Source: SAR202 cluster bacterium (GTDB lineage Bacteria > Chloroflexota > Dehalococcoidia > UBA3495). Taken from it: a stretch of DNA of 11,083 nt. Where the stretch lies: contig VFFT01000030.1 in NCBI GenBank assembly GCA_009392775.1, forward strand, positions 1 to 11,083, read 5' to 3'. The notes below the pieces were generated by a model. The model searched no databases, was not told where the DNA came from, and saw nothing but the letters and a program-made list of their open reading frames with translations. Positions within the stretch are counted from its first letter, which is position 1. The number at the start of each line of letters is the position of its first letter. Positions 1 to 8,474 of this stretch are shown one piece after another. Both the position numbers and the translations under genes were made by a program.

Positions 1-457
1 GTACATCTACGGGTGCAGATATTTGTGCAGTTGCATGGTAGTATTCGCCTGTAAAATCGACTGACCCTGTGCTGAATAAAGTTTTTAATATCTGAACGTA
101 TTCTTTTAGATGTCCAAGAGGGTGGTGGAAGTTTGTTCCAAACATGTTTTCCATTGTGGGTCTATGGCTTGGACCGATGCCCAATTTAAATCTGCCTGGC
201 GCTAACTGCGAAATAACCTGGACTTGTTGAGCGATTACTATCGGGTGTCTGGGAAATGTAGGTACTATAGATGTCCCAAACACCATGTTTTCGAAACGTT
301 GCGTCGCTGCAGCAAATATGGTCAATCCATCCAATCCGGCGCCACCAGTAGTCAGCCATACTGATTCGACCCCAGCCTTGGAGGCGGCATCTATATTAGC
401 CATAATAGCATTAGCGTCAGGAGCTGAAACGGCAACTCCTATTCTTGATGTTGGCAT
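1..457 (-). CDS. LLM-class (luciferase-like) F420/flavin-dependent oxidoreductase, N-terminal part, cut by window edge
   Basis: The 152 visible residues begin MPTSRIGVAVSAP and read like the start of a luciferase-like TIM barrel. Seen: an early beta strand, then AASKAGVESVWL (24-35), a GTSIVPTFPRHP segment (61-72), AQQVQVISQLAPGRFKLGIG (76-95), and SHRP (97-100) followed by HLKEYVQILKTLF (116-128). The APGRF..GIG pattern followed by SHRP is, from memory, typical of actinobacterial and chloroflexotal LLM-class F420-dependent oxidoreductases. The cofactor could be F420 or FMN; the sequence does not decide. The ATG at 457 has GAGGAG seven bases upstream. The gene lies 36 bases after the MBL-fold gene and is probably the sixth gene of the operon led by tkt. 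About half of the usual 300-350 residues are missing to the left. The substrate is unknown. Confidence 0.85.
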   Translation of the reverse strand, partial: MPTSRIGVAVSAPDANAIMANIDAASKAGVESVWLTTGGAGLDGLTIFAAATQRFENMVFGTSIVPTFPRHPIVIAQQVQVISQLAPGRFKLGIGPSHRPTMENMFGTNFHHPLGHLKEYVQILKTLFSTGSVDFTGEYYHATAQISAPVDV

Positions 458-493
458 TAGGTAACTCCTCAAATAATGGTTGGACCTATGATA

Positions 494-1438
494 TTAAGCG
501 ATGCACCTTACGGTCTTACCCCCGTTATAGGTCAGCATGTCAGAGACTGCCGATTTGATATCTATTTTTGAACCGAGCTCTTCTCCTTTTAGCTCTGAGT
601 AGGCTCTATGGAGGTTTCCGACTATTCTCTCTTTGTCATGCCATTCAGAGAATGTATCGAGATCCGTAGATAGAGCTGTTTCTAGAGGGCTAAGTCCCTT
701 AGAAAAGCCGTCTTTTGCGATATGTTGTATAAACTTTAAATAGTTTTCCATGTCTTGAATGACCTGAGAATCACAGATGCGTCCATGACCTGGAACAATC
801 GTTTGCGATGGGAATTTTTTAAGTTGAGTGAGAGATCTCAATGACCCTTCTACTGATCCCATCATAACAAAAGGGGTCCCGCCATTGAACAATAAATCTC
901 CTGAAAATAAAATGCTTTGTTCAGGTATCCACGCTATGACATCGTTTGTAGTGTGTGCTGGTCCCATGTAATGCAATTCTATTTTTGTGTTGTCTGAATA
1001 TAACGTTAAGTCTTTTTCGAATGTTACAAATGGCGGTGACAGGGTAAGATCACCCCATTCTACACCTGAGTACATGGGATTCGGATTCACCGTGGGAACG
1101 TTAATCTCTAACATTTCTTTTCGGCATAGCTCATGACCAATGATGGTGGCATTTGGGAGCTGATAGTTCCCATTAGTGTGGTCGCCGTGTTGATGTGTAT
1201 TTATGAGAGTTCGGATGGGGAGATTCGAAACTTTAGTTATAGATTCAATAAATGCCTTGGTACGCTTTTCGGTGAAGCATGTGTCTATAACTGTTATACC
1301 GGTTTTTCCTACAATAAATCCTGTATTGTTCAATCCCCAACTTCCGTCCAATTGGACATAAGCATATACGTTTGAACTTAGCTGTTCCAAAGTAGGATCT
1401 GGAGCTTTTTGATCATCATGTGAATGGATATTGGTCAT
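494..1438 (-). CDS. MBL-fold metallo-hydrolase
   Basis: This is a complete metallo-beta-lactamase-fold protein of about 314 residues, probably a zinc or iron hydrolase with a glyoxalase-II-like core. All metal ligands are visible. Numbered from the ATG they are: HxHGDH in TLINTHQHGDHTNG (H82, H84, D86, H87), H162 in GPAHTTND, D181 in FSGDLLF, and H218 in VPGHG. There is no signal peptide, so it is likely cytoplasmic. A GTG at 1447 would add three residues, but AAGGA is too close to it. The ATG at 1438 has AAGGACGGTGG at usable distance and I prefer it. The gene starts 29 bases after the phosphodiesterase gene stop, so it is probably cotranscribed. Fold and catalytic site are certain. The substrate is not: thioesters, lactones and phosphodiesters all occur in the superfamily. 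Confidence 0.9.
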   Translation of the reverse strand: MTNIHSHDDQKAPDPTLEQLSSNVYAYVQLDGSWGLNNTGFIVGKTGITVIDTCFTEKRTKAFIESITKVSNLPIRTLINTHQHGDHTNGNYQLPNATIIGHELCRKEMLEINVPTVNPNPMYSGVEWGDLTLSPPFVTFEKDLTLYSDNTKIELHYMGPAHTTNDVIAWIPEQSILFSGDLLFNGGTPFVMMGSVEGSLRSLTQLKKFPSQTIVPGHGRICDSQVIQDMENYLKFIQHIAKDGFSKGLSPLETALSTDLDTFSEWHDKERIVGNLHRAYSELKGEELGSKIDIKSAVSDMLTYNGGKTVRCIA

Positions 1439-1467
1439 AAGGGCCACCGTCCTTTTGGTACGTGAGT

Positions 1468-2916
1468 TTATCTTGGTCCTAGGTAACCGTTTCCGTGGAA
1501 TGGGTAAATTGAAGTTCCTACTTTATCCAGCTTAATCATCTGTCGGTAAACGGTTTTATCAAACTTGTGTTCTGCAGAATGTACTATAATCTCACTAGCT
1601 ATATTTTCTGGGCTAACACCATTCAGCAAAGCTTCATCTAATATCCTGCCGTCAAACTTTGTTTTGGTATCTATGCCCAATATGTTTAGTATGGTAGGAG
1701 CAATGTCGATATTGCCGGTAGGGTTATCTATAGTAGTCTGATTTTTAAAACTTGGTCCATTTGCTAATAAAACGTTTGCCATTTCGTGAGCACTCAATGA
1801 TCCGTGTTGGCCTAGACCTGTATCTCCGCTGGTAGAATAAACGAATCCAGGGTAACCATGTAAGTTCTTTTCACTGTCCCATCGAAAAGACATTGTGAGG
1901 TCCGGTTCTCGATCACCTTCAAGGCCTATTATGCTGTTAGGCAGGGTGCCTGATATATCACCGACTTTCTTTGAGGCTGTTAGAGATCCACACCAATATT
2001 GTGACATTAGCCAATGAGCTATAGATTTTGTCATGTCCGGATCGTGGTCTTGAGTATAAAAAAGAACGGAACCACCGTTACCCGCTATTGAGACATCCTT
2101 GGGATAATGTTTGTACAAAATTTGTGACTGGTCTAATAATTCTCTGACGTTTATAACCTCTTGTATCGTGGAATAACCATGGTCGGAAGTTATTATGATG
2201 TCAGAATTTGAATTAGACTTGCTTAACCAATCTAAAAACATGCCGAATTCTTTATCTGCTTCGTGTAATACTCTGTTGGAAATCTCTGAACCTACTCCAA
2301 ACGCATGTTGAGACTTGTCGGGTTCAGAGGACCATAATAGGGCGACCTCTGGTCGAATGTCTTCTAGAATATAGTCTTGCATAACCTTAATTGAATGACG
2401 CAAGCGTGGGATGTTTGGCACTTCTTCTATTGGCCATGCACCAAATTTATTTATGATTGATTCATTCAAATCTCTAGGTAATGTAAAGTCAGGATGAATG
2501 GTAGCGCCCCCACATTGTGAAGCTCTGGGATTATGGATATATGCGTTTCCACTGGTGCCTGTTCCTATAGCTATGTATTTCTTGTTTTCCCTTCCGAGGA
2601 TATCTGCGATGGTAGGTGCAAGTAAAACTTGTCCGGTTTTTTGATTTATAGCTTCTAGTTGAGATTCTAATGCTGGTATGACAGTGGATGGCATAAATTC
2701 AGGCACAACCAGAGTATTTCCGGTTAAACCGTGCCCGCCTGGATATCTTCCTGTTACCAAACTTGCCGCATTCGCTCTGGTGACACTTGGGAAGATTGGG
2801 TGATGGTTTTTAAAAAATACTCCCTCATTTTTAAAAGCATATAAATTGGGTGTTAGATCTGGGTTGATCTGTGAGGGTTGGAGTCCATCAAATACAATAA
2901 TGATTATTGAGTTCAT
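1468..2916 (-). CDS. Alkaline phosphatase superfamily protein, nucleotide pyrophosphatase/phosphodiesterase type
   Basis: The 482-residue protein has the full active-site set of the type I phosphodiesterase/nucleotide pyrophosphatase family, a two-metal phosphoryl hydrolase. Seen: D10 in IIIVFDGLQP; the nucleophile T46 in PSVTRANAASLVTG; D200 and H204 in SSEPDKSQHAFG; D245-H246 in IITSDHGYST; H371 in GLGQHGSLSAHEM. The order and spacing fit the family. No clear signal peptide: the first residues are a core beta strand (MNSIIIIVFDG), so I infer a cytoplasmic enzyme, unlike many secreted relatives. The start ATG has only a weak AAGAG upstream. It follows gnd by 46 bases. The substrate could be a nucleotide sugar, a phosphodiester or a phosphonate; nothing visible selects one. 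Placement behind pentose phosphate genes hints at a sugar-phosphate or nucleotide substrate, but that is speculation. Confidence 0.88.
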   Translation of the reverse strand: MNSIIIIVFDGLQPSQINPDLTPNLYAFKNEGVFFKNHHPIFPSVTRANAASLVTGRYPGGHGLTGNTLVVPEFMPSTVIPALESQLEAINQKTGQVLLAPTIADILGRENKKYIAIGTGTSGNAYIHNPRASQCGGATIHPDFTLPRDLNESIINKFGAWPIEEVPNIPRLRHSIKVMQDYILEDIRPEVALLWSSEPDKSQHAFGVGSEISNRVLHEADKEFGMFLDWLSKSNSNSDIIITSDHGYSTIQEVINVRELLDQSQILYKHYPKDVSIAGNGGSVLFYTQDHDPDMTKSIAHWLMSQYWCGSLTASKKVGDISGTLPNSIIGLEGDREPDLTMSFRWDSEKNLHGYPGFVYSTSGDTGLGQHGSLSAHEMANVLLANGPSFKNQTTIDNPTGNIDIAPTILNILGIDTKTKFDGRILDEALLNGVSPENIASEIIVHSAEHKFDKTVYRQMIKLDKVGTSIYPFHGNGYLGPR

Positions 2917-2962
2917 GTTCGGCTCTTACTTAGTTTGTGGTTCAAATTTATCGGTTGACTTC

Positions 2963-3871
2963 TTATTCTGAAGGTTTGATTGAGTGGCCACCAAATTGTT
3001 TTCTTAGTGCTGCTAATAGTCTTCGTCCCAGTGGATTGTCTTGTCTTGATCTAAAGCGTTCTAGCAGAGATAGCGTGATTATAGGTGCTGGAATCGCCAG
3101 GTCTACTGACTCTTGGACTGCCCAACGACCTTCCCCTGTGTCTTCAACATATCCTTCTAGCCCACTTAGCTTAGCGTCTTCGGATAGTGCTTCACTGGTT
3201 AAATCTAATAGCCATGATCGAACTACGCTGCCAAACCTCCAGGTTTCCGCAATGGTTTGCAAATCGAGCTCAAATTCAGTTTTTGCTTCTAATAATTCGA
3301 ATCCTTCGGCGTAGGCCTGCATCATTCCATATTCAACCGCGTTATGAATCATTTTGACAAAATGGCCAGATCCGCGTTTTCCTACGTAGCTGTATCCTGT
3401 ATCTGGTGTAGGGGACAGTGTTTGAAATATAGGTTCTATATGGGTAAAACTAGATTTATCGCCTCCAACCATCAATGAATAACCATGATCTAGTCCCCAT
3501 ATTCCGCCGCTTATACCAACATCCAGAAAATGTATGCCGTCTTTAGCTAACAACTCATATCTTCTGATACTCTCTTTATAATTCGCGTTCCCGCCATCCA
3601 ACACAGTATCCCCACTTGTAAGCTCATCTTTTAGGAACAAGATGATACTTTCTGTGGGTTCACCAGAGGGCAACATGCAAAATATGTATCTAGGCGGGGA
3701 CACCTGTGCGATTAATTCTGAGATCGATGAAACTGTGGGGATATCCATGGAACTGATATGGAGTCTAGCATCTGTGTCTTTGTCATAGGCAACTACTCTG
3801 TGCCCTCCAGAGGACAGTCTCTGAGCCATATTACTACCCATTCGGCCCAGACCTATCATGCCGATCTCCAT
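2963..3871 (-). CDS. gnd: 6-phosphogluconate dehydrogenase, decarboxylating, short form
   Basis: Oxidises and decarboxylates 6-phosphogluconate to ribulose 5-phosphate, feeding the tal and tkt products next door. From the ATG at 3871 it is 302 residues, the short bacterial class (about 300) rather than the 470-residue form; the short class often prefers NAD. Seen: Rossmann motif MIGLGRMGSNMAQRL near the N-terminus; LDGGNANYKESIRRYE (about 91-106); VGISGGIWGLDHGYSLMVGG (about 118-137); and the catalytic helix GHFVKMIHNAVEYGMMQAYAEG, with K173, N177 and E180. The NxNxxxS-type substrate loop and YGMMQAYAEG separate it from 3-hydroxyisobutyrate dehydrogenase relatives. A TTG at 3877 would add two residues, but AAGGAG seven bases before the ATG decides the start. 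It lies 37 bases after tal. I see no zwf or pgl in the window to make its substrate. Confidence 0.95.
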   Translation of the reverse strand: MEIGMIGLGRMGSNMAQRLSSGGHRVVAYDKDTDARLHISSMDIPTVSSISELIAQVSPPRYIFCMLPSGEPTESIILFLKDELTSGDTVLDGGNANYKESIRRYELLAKDGIHFLDVGISGGIWGLDHGYSLMVGGDKSSFTHIEPIFQTLSPTPDTGYSYVGKRGSGHFVKMIHNAVEYGMMQAYAEGFELLEAKTEFELDLQTIAETWRFGSVVRSWLLDLTSEALSEDAKLSGLEGYVEDTGEGRWAVQESVDLAIPAPIITLSLLERFRSRQDNPLGRRLLAALRKQFGGHSIKPSE

Positions 3872-3908
3872 TATCAAACTCCTTGTAATTTGGATTTATT
3901 TTTCGCTA

Positions 3909-5048
3909 TTACCCGGTATTAGCGACACCAGGTTGCGATTTCAGTAGTTGGGCTCGTTTACCTTCTATATTGTCTAAAAGAAGTTCGAATGAATCTGCAA
4001 ATGCTTTTACACCATCTGATAACAATTTGTCTGTTATTGAGGTGAGTGAGATACCTGCGTTAATAATAGCTTCAATAGCTTGTTCAGCCTGGTCTAGGTC
4101 GGTGTTTACTGCAGTTGTAGCGTTACCATGGTCCAGGAACGCTTCTAGTGTTGCGTCAGGCATTGTGTTCACCGTATGTTTCCCTATCAGTGAATCAACG
4201 TACAGCACATCACTGTATCCAGGATTTTTAGTTCCGGTGCTAGCCCAAAGTGGTCTTTGTACCATTGCACCTTTTTCTTCGAGACTTTTAAATTGTGAGG
4301 AACCGAAGGTTTTTTGGAATTCATGATAAGCAATCTTAGCGTTTGATACAGCGGCTTTTCCAAGCAATTCTTGTGTTATTCCATTTCCAGTGGCAATTTG
4401 TGCTGATAACAAGTCGTCCACGGCAGTGTCAACTCTACTAACGAAGAATGATGCTACAGAAGCTACTCTTGATAGGTCTTCAGTTGTCTGAGTCAAATCT
4501 TCAAGCCCTAGCAGATATGCCTGTTGGACTTTTTTATAAACTTCAACAGAAAATATTAGAGTTACATTAACGTTTATTCCTTGGCCTATTAGTGCGCGGA
4601 TGGCGGGTATACCCTCAGGTGTGGCTGGAACTTTGATCATTACATTTGGTCTGTTTAGCGAGGCAAAATAATCAACGGCTTCAGATATCGTTCCATTGGT
4701 GTCATACGCCAGGCGGGGGCTGACTTCTAGAGAGGCATAGCCATCAATGCCGTAGGTCTTATCATAAACTGGTCTGAGAAGGTCAGCAGCTTCCTGTATG
4801 TCTCTTATTACTAGTCCGTCGTAGATCTCATTTCTATCTTTCCCATCAAGAGCCATTCTGAAAAGTTGATCATCATAGTCATTGCTATTTGAGATAGCCT
4901 TTTCAAAAATAGTCGGGTTTGCAGTCAGTCCGGTGACTCCGATGTCTATTAGATCTTTTAATCCACCTGAATTTAACATGCCACGGCTTATATTGTCGTA
5001 CCACACGGATTGGCCTAAGGTGTAAATCGACTGGATTGTATTAGGCAT
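3909..5048 (-). CDS. tal: Transaldolase
   Basis: Transfers a three-carbon dihydroxyacetone unit between sedoheptulose 7-phosphate and glyceraldehyde 3-phosphate in the cytoplasmic non-oxidative pentose phosphate pathway. The 379-residue length matches the long transaldolase class rather than the 220-residue TalC class. Seen: QSVWYDNISRGML (14-26); TGLTANPTIFEKAI (39-52); YASLEVSP (104-111); the Schiff-base lysine K139 in NVMIKVPATPEG; NVTLIFSVEVY (161-171); and the later PLWASTGTKNPGYSD. All expected active-site segments are present and in order, and there is no phosphoglucose isomerase fusion. The start is fixed by AGGAGG five bases before the ATG. It lies 70 bases after tkt and 37 before gnd, which fits one transcript making the pathway. 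Confidence 0.96.
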   Translation of the reverse strand: MPNTIQSIYTLGQSVWYDNISRGMLNSGGLKDLIDIGVTGLTANPTIFEKAISNSNDYDDQLFRMALDGKDRNEIYDGLVIRDIQEAADLLRPVYDKTYGIDGYASLEVSPRLAYDTNGTISEAVDYFASLNRPNVMIKVPATPEGIPAIRALIGQGINVNVTLIFSVEVYKKVQQAYLLGLEDLTQTTEDLSRVASVASFFVSRVDTAVDDLLSAQIATGNGITQELLGKAAVSNAKIAYHEFQKTFGSSQFKSLEEKGAMVQRPLWASTGTKNPGYSDVLYVDSLIGKHTVNTMPDATLEAFLDHGNATTAVNTDLDQAEQAIEAIINAGISLTSITDKLLSDGVKAFADSFELLLDNIEGKRAQLLKSQPGVANTG

Positions 5049-5118
5049 ATTCGCCTCCTAATTGACTCTGAAGAAGATATATCGCTTAGTATATTATCAT
5101 TTGGGTCGTCTATATCGT

Positions 5119-7137
5119 TCAAAGTAAGCACGATTTTATTAGCTTTTTTACCTCGTTTGCTATTTGTTCGGCAGTCAACCCTAGGTTTGAGTAAATAACA
5201 TCTGAAGGAGCTGATGCTCCGAATCTTGAGATTCCCATATTCGTTCCATTGGATGTTGTATAGCGCTCCCATCCCAAATGAGTCGCAGCTTCAACTGACA
5301 CACGAGCTGTAATGTGCGGAGGCAAAACTTCCTGCTGGTATGTTGAGGGTTGTTGGTCAAATAGTTCCCATGAAGCCATAGATACGATTCTTACCGGTAT
5401 ATTTTCTGATTCAAGGAGTTCGACCGCTTCAATCGCTATTTCTATTTCGGAACCTGTGGATAGTATTATGGCTTTGGCTGGCTCCGAACTGTCGTGTAAG
5501 ATGTATCCGCCTTTTTGGACCCCTGTTGAGGGTGTAAATCTCTCCCTGTCCAGTATAGGTAAATTTTGGCGGCTCAGAACAATTACCGTCGGGCCATTTG
5601 TTCTAGAAACGGCTATCTTCCATGCTTCAGTAGTCTCAGTGGCATCTGCAGGTCTCAGAACTACCATATTGGGTATTGCACGTAGTGACAGGAGTTGTTC
5701 TATTGGTTGATGGGTTGGTCCGTCTTGGCCTAATCCGATTGAGTCGTGAGTGAATATATAAATTACTCTTAACCCCATCATGGCAGCCAATCTCATTGGC
5801 GGACGCATGTAGTCAGAAAATAGTAGGAAAGTGGCTGTGTAAGGTATTGTACCTCCGTGTAAAGCCATACCATTGGCTAGCGCACCCATTGCGTGTTCAC
5901 GTACGCCGAAATGGAAATTGTTCCCGCCGTAATTCTCTGCACTAAAGTCAGATTTGTCGTTGAGTATGGTTTTTGTAGAAGGTGCTAGATCGGCGGAACC
6001 CCCGAGTAGCATTGGGACTAGCTGAGAGATAGCGTTCATAACTTTGCCTCCAGCATCTCTCGTAGACATAGTACCACTAGAATCCCTGAATAAATCGTCT
6101 AGGCCCTGATCCCATCCTATGGGTAAGTCTCCTGATATCTCGGATTTCAAATTTTTGGCTTGAAGTGGATAATTGGTTTCGTATTCAGCAAAAAGTTTAT
6201 CCCAGCTGCTCTGTAATTTTGCCCTTTCCTCACGTAAAAGCCCGAAATGGGATTTTACTTCGGGTGGTATTGTAAATGGATCGTCATACTCCCATCCGAG
6301 TTGTGCTTTAGTTAGTTTAGTTTCTTCTGGCCCTAAAGGCTCTCCGTGTACTCCGCTAGTATTGGCTCTGTTGGGACTACCGTATCCTATCGTTGTTCGG
6401 CATATTATTAGACTAGGCTTTGTTTCATTCTGTTTGGCTATGTCTATAGCGGTCGATAAATCTTCTGTATCCATACCGTCAATTGGACCTACGACTTGCC
6501 ATCCATAGGATTCGAATCTTTTTTTCACATCTTCAACGAAAGTGATGTCGGTATTTCCTTCGATCGATATGTCATTGTCATCATAGAGGTAGATTACTTT
6601 GCCTAGTTGCAATGTGCCTGCTATTGAAGCTGCTTCGGACGCAACTCCTTCCTGTAAATCACCATCAGAAACTATCGCATATGTGTTGTGATCTATGATA
6701 TTAAAATTGGGTTGATTGTACCGTTCTGCCAGCCACCTTTCAGCTATAGCCATTCCTATGCCATGTGCGAAGCCTTGACCCAGTGGTCCGGTAGTCATTT
6801 CTATACCGCTAGATAAATTGTATTCAGGGTGGCCCGGGGTTTTACTTTCCCATTGTCTGAAATTCTTAATATCTTCTAATGAGATATCATATCCTGCCAA
6901 ATGTAATATGCTGTATAGCAGAGCTGAAGCGTGCCCGTTGGATAATATAAATCGGTCACGATTTATCCAGGTTGGATCGGCAGGATTATGATTCAGGAAT
7001 TTACTCCACAGAATATAGGCCATAGGAGCACATCCCATCGGTGCCCCTGGGTGACCTGACTTAGCGGTCTCTACTGCATCTATACTTAGTGTTCTTATTG
7101 TGTCTATGCACAATTGATTTATATTGGTGCTAGCCAT
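5119..7137 (-). CDS. tkt: Transketolase
   Basis: Thiamine-diphosphate enzyme that moves two-carbon units between ketose and aldose phosphates in the pentose phosphate pathway. At 672 residues it is full length. Seen: SGHPGAPMGCAPMAY with H29; NGHASALLYS with H69; H103 in TPGHPEY; the ThDP/Mg motif SDGDLQEGVASEAASIAG (157-174) with N188 in YDDNDISIEG; H264 in SGVHGEPLG; the catalytic glutamate E414 in GVREHAMGALANG; and HDSIGLGQDGPTHQPIEQL with H476. The three-domain order is intact. The start ATG has GAGGA seven bases upstream, and the gene ends in a genuine TGA stop. It is the first gene of the minus-strand operon, so its promoter should lie in the 7138-7415 gap. The tkt-tal-gnd order makes the assignment very safe. 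Confidence 0.98.
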   Translation of the reverse strand: MASTNINQLCIDTIRTLSIDAVETAKSGHPGAPMGCAPMAYILWSKFLNHNPADPTWINRDRFILSNGHASALLYSILHLAGYDISLEDIKNFRQWESKTPGHPEYNLSSGIEMTTGPLGQGFAHGIGMAIAERWLAERYNQPNFNIIDHNTYAIVSDGDLQEGVASEAASIAGTLQLGKVIYLYDDNDISIEGNTDITFVEDVKKRFESYGWQVVGPIDGMDTEDLSTAIDIAKQNETKPSLIICRTTIGYGSPNRANTSGVHGEPLGPEETKLTKAQLGWEYDDPFTIPPEVKSHFGLLREERAKLQSSWDKLFAEYETNYPLQAKNLKSEISGDLPIGWDQGLDDLFRDSSGTMSTRDAGGKVMNAISQLVPMLLGGSADLAPSTKTILNDKSDFSAENYGGNNFHFGVREHAMGALANGMALHGGTIPYTATFLLFSDYMRPPMRLAAMMGLRVIYIFTHDSIGLGQDGPTHQPIEQLLSLRAIPNMVVLRPADATETTEAWKIAVSRTNGPTVIVLSRQNLPILDRERFTPSTGVQKGGYILHDSSEPAKAIILSTGSEIEIAIEAVELLESENIPVRIVSMASWELFDQQPSTYQQEVLPPHITARVSVEAATHLGWERYTTSNGTNMGISRFGASAPSDVIYSNLGLTAEQIANEVKKLIKSCLL

Positions 7138-7415
7138 TCTGATTCCTCATGGTAGAAATAAAAGTTGATGGTATTACATATATCGTTATGTGTACAAGGT
7201 TATTTTATGTTTTACTAGTAAATGATCGCCCTAATATAATTTGATGATTCGAAAGCGACTAGATTTTAGCGTAGTGAATCCAGTGATTAGTTGTAATTAC
7301 CGGTGTATTTGTGTGACAGGATTTTCATGCTTATACTAGTCGCCTAATCATGTGGTATTAAATCTAGTTTAAATTAGTACTATATGATACATAAACGGTG
7401 GCGAAAGGGGTATTT
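7138..7415. promoter_or_regulatory. Divergent intergenic control region between tkt and the selenoprotein cassette
   Basis: This AT-rich gap separates tkt (minus) from the plus-strand cassette and should hold both promoters. On the plus strand there is a perfect TATAAT at 7235-7240 with TTTACT (4 of 6 to TTGACA) 18 bases upstream at 7211-7216. A second candidate is TATACT at 7332-7337 with the weak TTGTGT 17 bases upstream. I found no convincing -35/-10 pair for tkt; TGTAAT (7178 down to 7173, minus strand) is the best lone -10. ACTAGT with CGCC(C)TAAT occurs twice (7214-7235 with 7 bases inserted, and 7335-7348), and ACTAGATTT at 7258-7266 is inverted at 7360-7368. These could be operators or chance. 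No riboswitch or tRNA was recognised. Confidence 0.35.
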
Positions 7416-8465
7416 ATGGCATCTGACGCACGAGCTCTTATCCACGATCTAGACTATTCACAGGATCCCGTAGAAGAGTGTTACCGCAGAGGTTGGACTG
7501 ACGGTATGCCTGTAGCTCCGCCAACCGTCGAAAAAGTAAATCAAATGCTAGATTACGTAGGGTTGTCACCTGGAGACGTGTTGGGAGAAGTTCCTGTGAG
7601 GCGGAGAGTATTAACAGCTGAACAGGCAGCGGCTAACTGCGTTATGGCGGGATGTTTGCCTGAATATTTCCCTATAGTTTTGGCAGCTATGAAAGCTCTT
7701 TTTGAGCATGATCCAAACTGTATTCATGAAATTTCAGCTGTTACAAATTCTACAGGAATAATGCTACTGGTGAATGGTCCAATAAGAAAAAATATTGATT
7801 TGAATTGCACCGACAATCTATTTAGCCCTGGATATAGGGCTAACTCGACAATTGGCAGGGCTATTCGGCTAATTTTCATAAATGTATTTGAACAGCGTCC
7901 TGGGGTATTAGATAGAGGGTGCATGGGGTCTCTGACCAAGTACAGTGTCTGTTTTGGGGAGGATGAAGAAGATAGTCCGTGGGAACCATACCACGTGACT
8001 CAGGGATTCGCGGCTGATCAATCAACTGTAACAGTAGCCGCGATACAAGATGTGGAAATGTTCGGGAATAGATATGGTACGACAGGGGAAAGCCTGATGG
8101 ACTCAATAGTGGAAGGAATGGCTTCTCATGGCTTGGCGATATATTTTGGCAGAGGCATTAAATGGTTTTGGGTTGTGGGGCATTGGCATGCAGAAATGTT
8201 GAATCGTCTGGGTTGGACGCGGCCATTGATGCAAGAATATATCCAAGAAAGAAGTTACAGGACTAGGGCTCAGTTGAAAGGGCTAGGTTATATTAAGGGT
8301 GAAGTAGTGGTTCAAGATGAGACGGAAAGGGTGTATGCTGCTCAAGCCGCAGAGGATATACTGATTGTTAAAGCCGGTGGCAACAGTGGTATATATAGTA
8401 ACCTGATTATGAATTACTATGGCGTGGAAGCAACAACAGTTCCAATAGTAAATCCTAAATCTTAG
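7416..8465 (+). CDS. Conserved protein of unknown function, partner of the UGSC selenoprotein
   Basis: I recognise the sequence pattern but know no function. The 349-residue protein has features I recall from a widespread family: GWTDGMPVAPPT (26-37); GEVPVRRRV followed by AANCVMAGCLPEYFPIVLAA (72-91) with the cysteine pair C75 and C80; VNGPIRKNIDLN (119-130); GYRANSTIGRAIRLIFINV (139-157); KYSVCFGEDEEDSPWEPYHV (174-193); GHWHAEML (255-262); and a C-terminal DILIVKAGGNSGIYSNLI (314-331). Further cysteines lie at 131, 169 and 179. No signal peptide or membrane span is seen. GTG at 7398 is an alternative start, but AAAGGGG five bases before the ATG at 7416 favours the latter. Its stop codon TAG overlaps the AGGAGG of the next gene, so the two are translationally close. 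Tight pairing suggests it acts with the selenoprotein, perhaps binding substrate or exchanging thiols; that is inference. Confidence 0.85.
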   Translation: MASDARALIHDLDYSQDPVEECYRRGWTDGMPVAPPTVEKVNQMLDYVGLSPGDVLGEVPVRRRVLTAEQAAANCVMAGCLPEYFPIVLAAMKALFEHDPNCIHEISAVTNSTGIMLLVNGPIRKNIDLNCTDNLFSPGYRANSTIGRAIRLIFINVFEQRPGVLDRGCMGSLTKYSVCFGEDEEDSPWEPYHVTQGFAADQSTVTVAAIQDVEMFGNRYGTTGESLMDSIVEGMASHGLAIYFGRGIKWFWVVGHWHAEMLNRLGWTRPLMQEYIQERSYRTRAQLKGLGYIKGEVVVQDETERVYAAQAAEDILIVKAGGNSGIYSNLIMNYYGVEATTVPIVNPKS

Positions 8466-8474
8466 GAGGCGTTC

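Noticed and set aside
1..457. LLM gene as an F420-dependent glucose-6-phosphate dehydrogenase replacing zwf
   Set aside because: The operon context is tempting, but the SDHF..W segment with the catalytic histidine and tryptophan that I recall for Fgd is absent; the matching region reads WLTTGGAG. It fits a generic LLM subfamily instead.
5015..5272. Small minus-strand frame overlapping the tkt end and tal start
   Set aside because: It overlaps both genes in another frame, shows no recognisable motif, and the tkt and tal ends are secure.
7398..7415. GTG start at 7398 for the selenoprotein partner
   Set aside because: AAAGGGG lies inside the extension and is well placed for the ATG at 7416; the extra six residues match no family feature that I recall.
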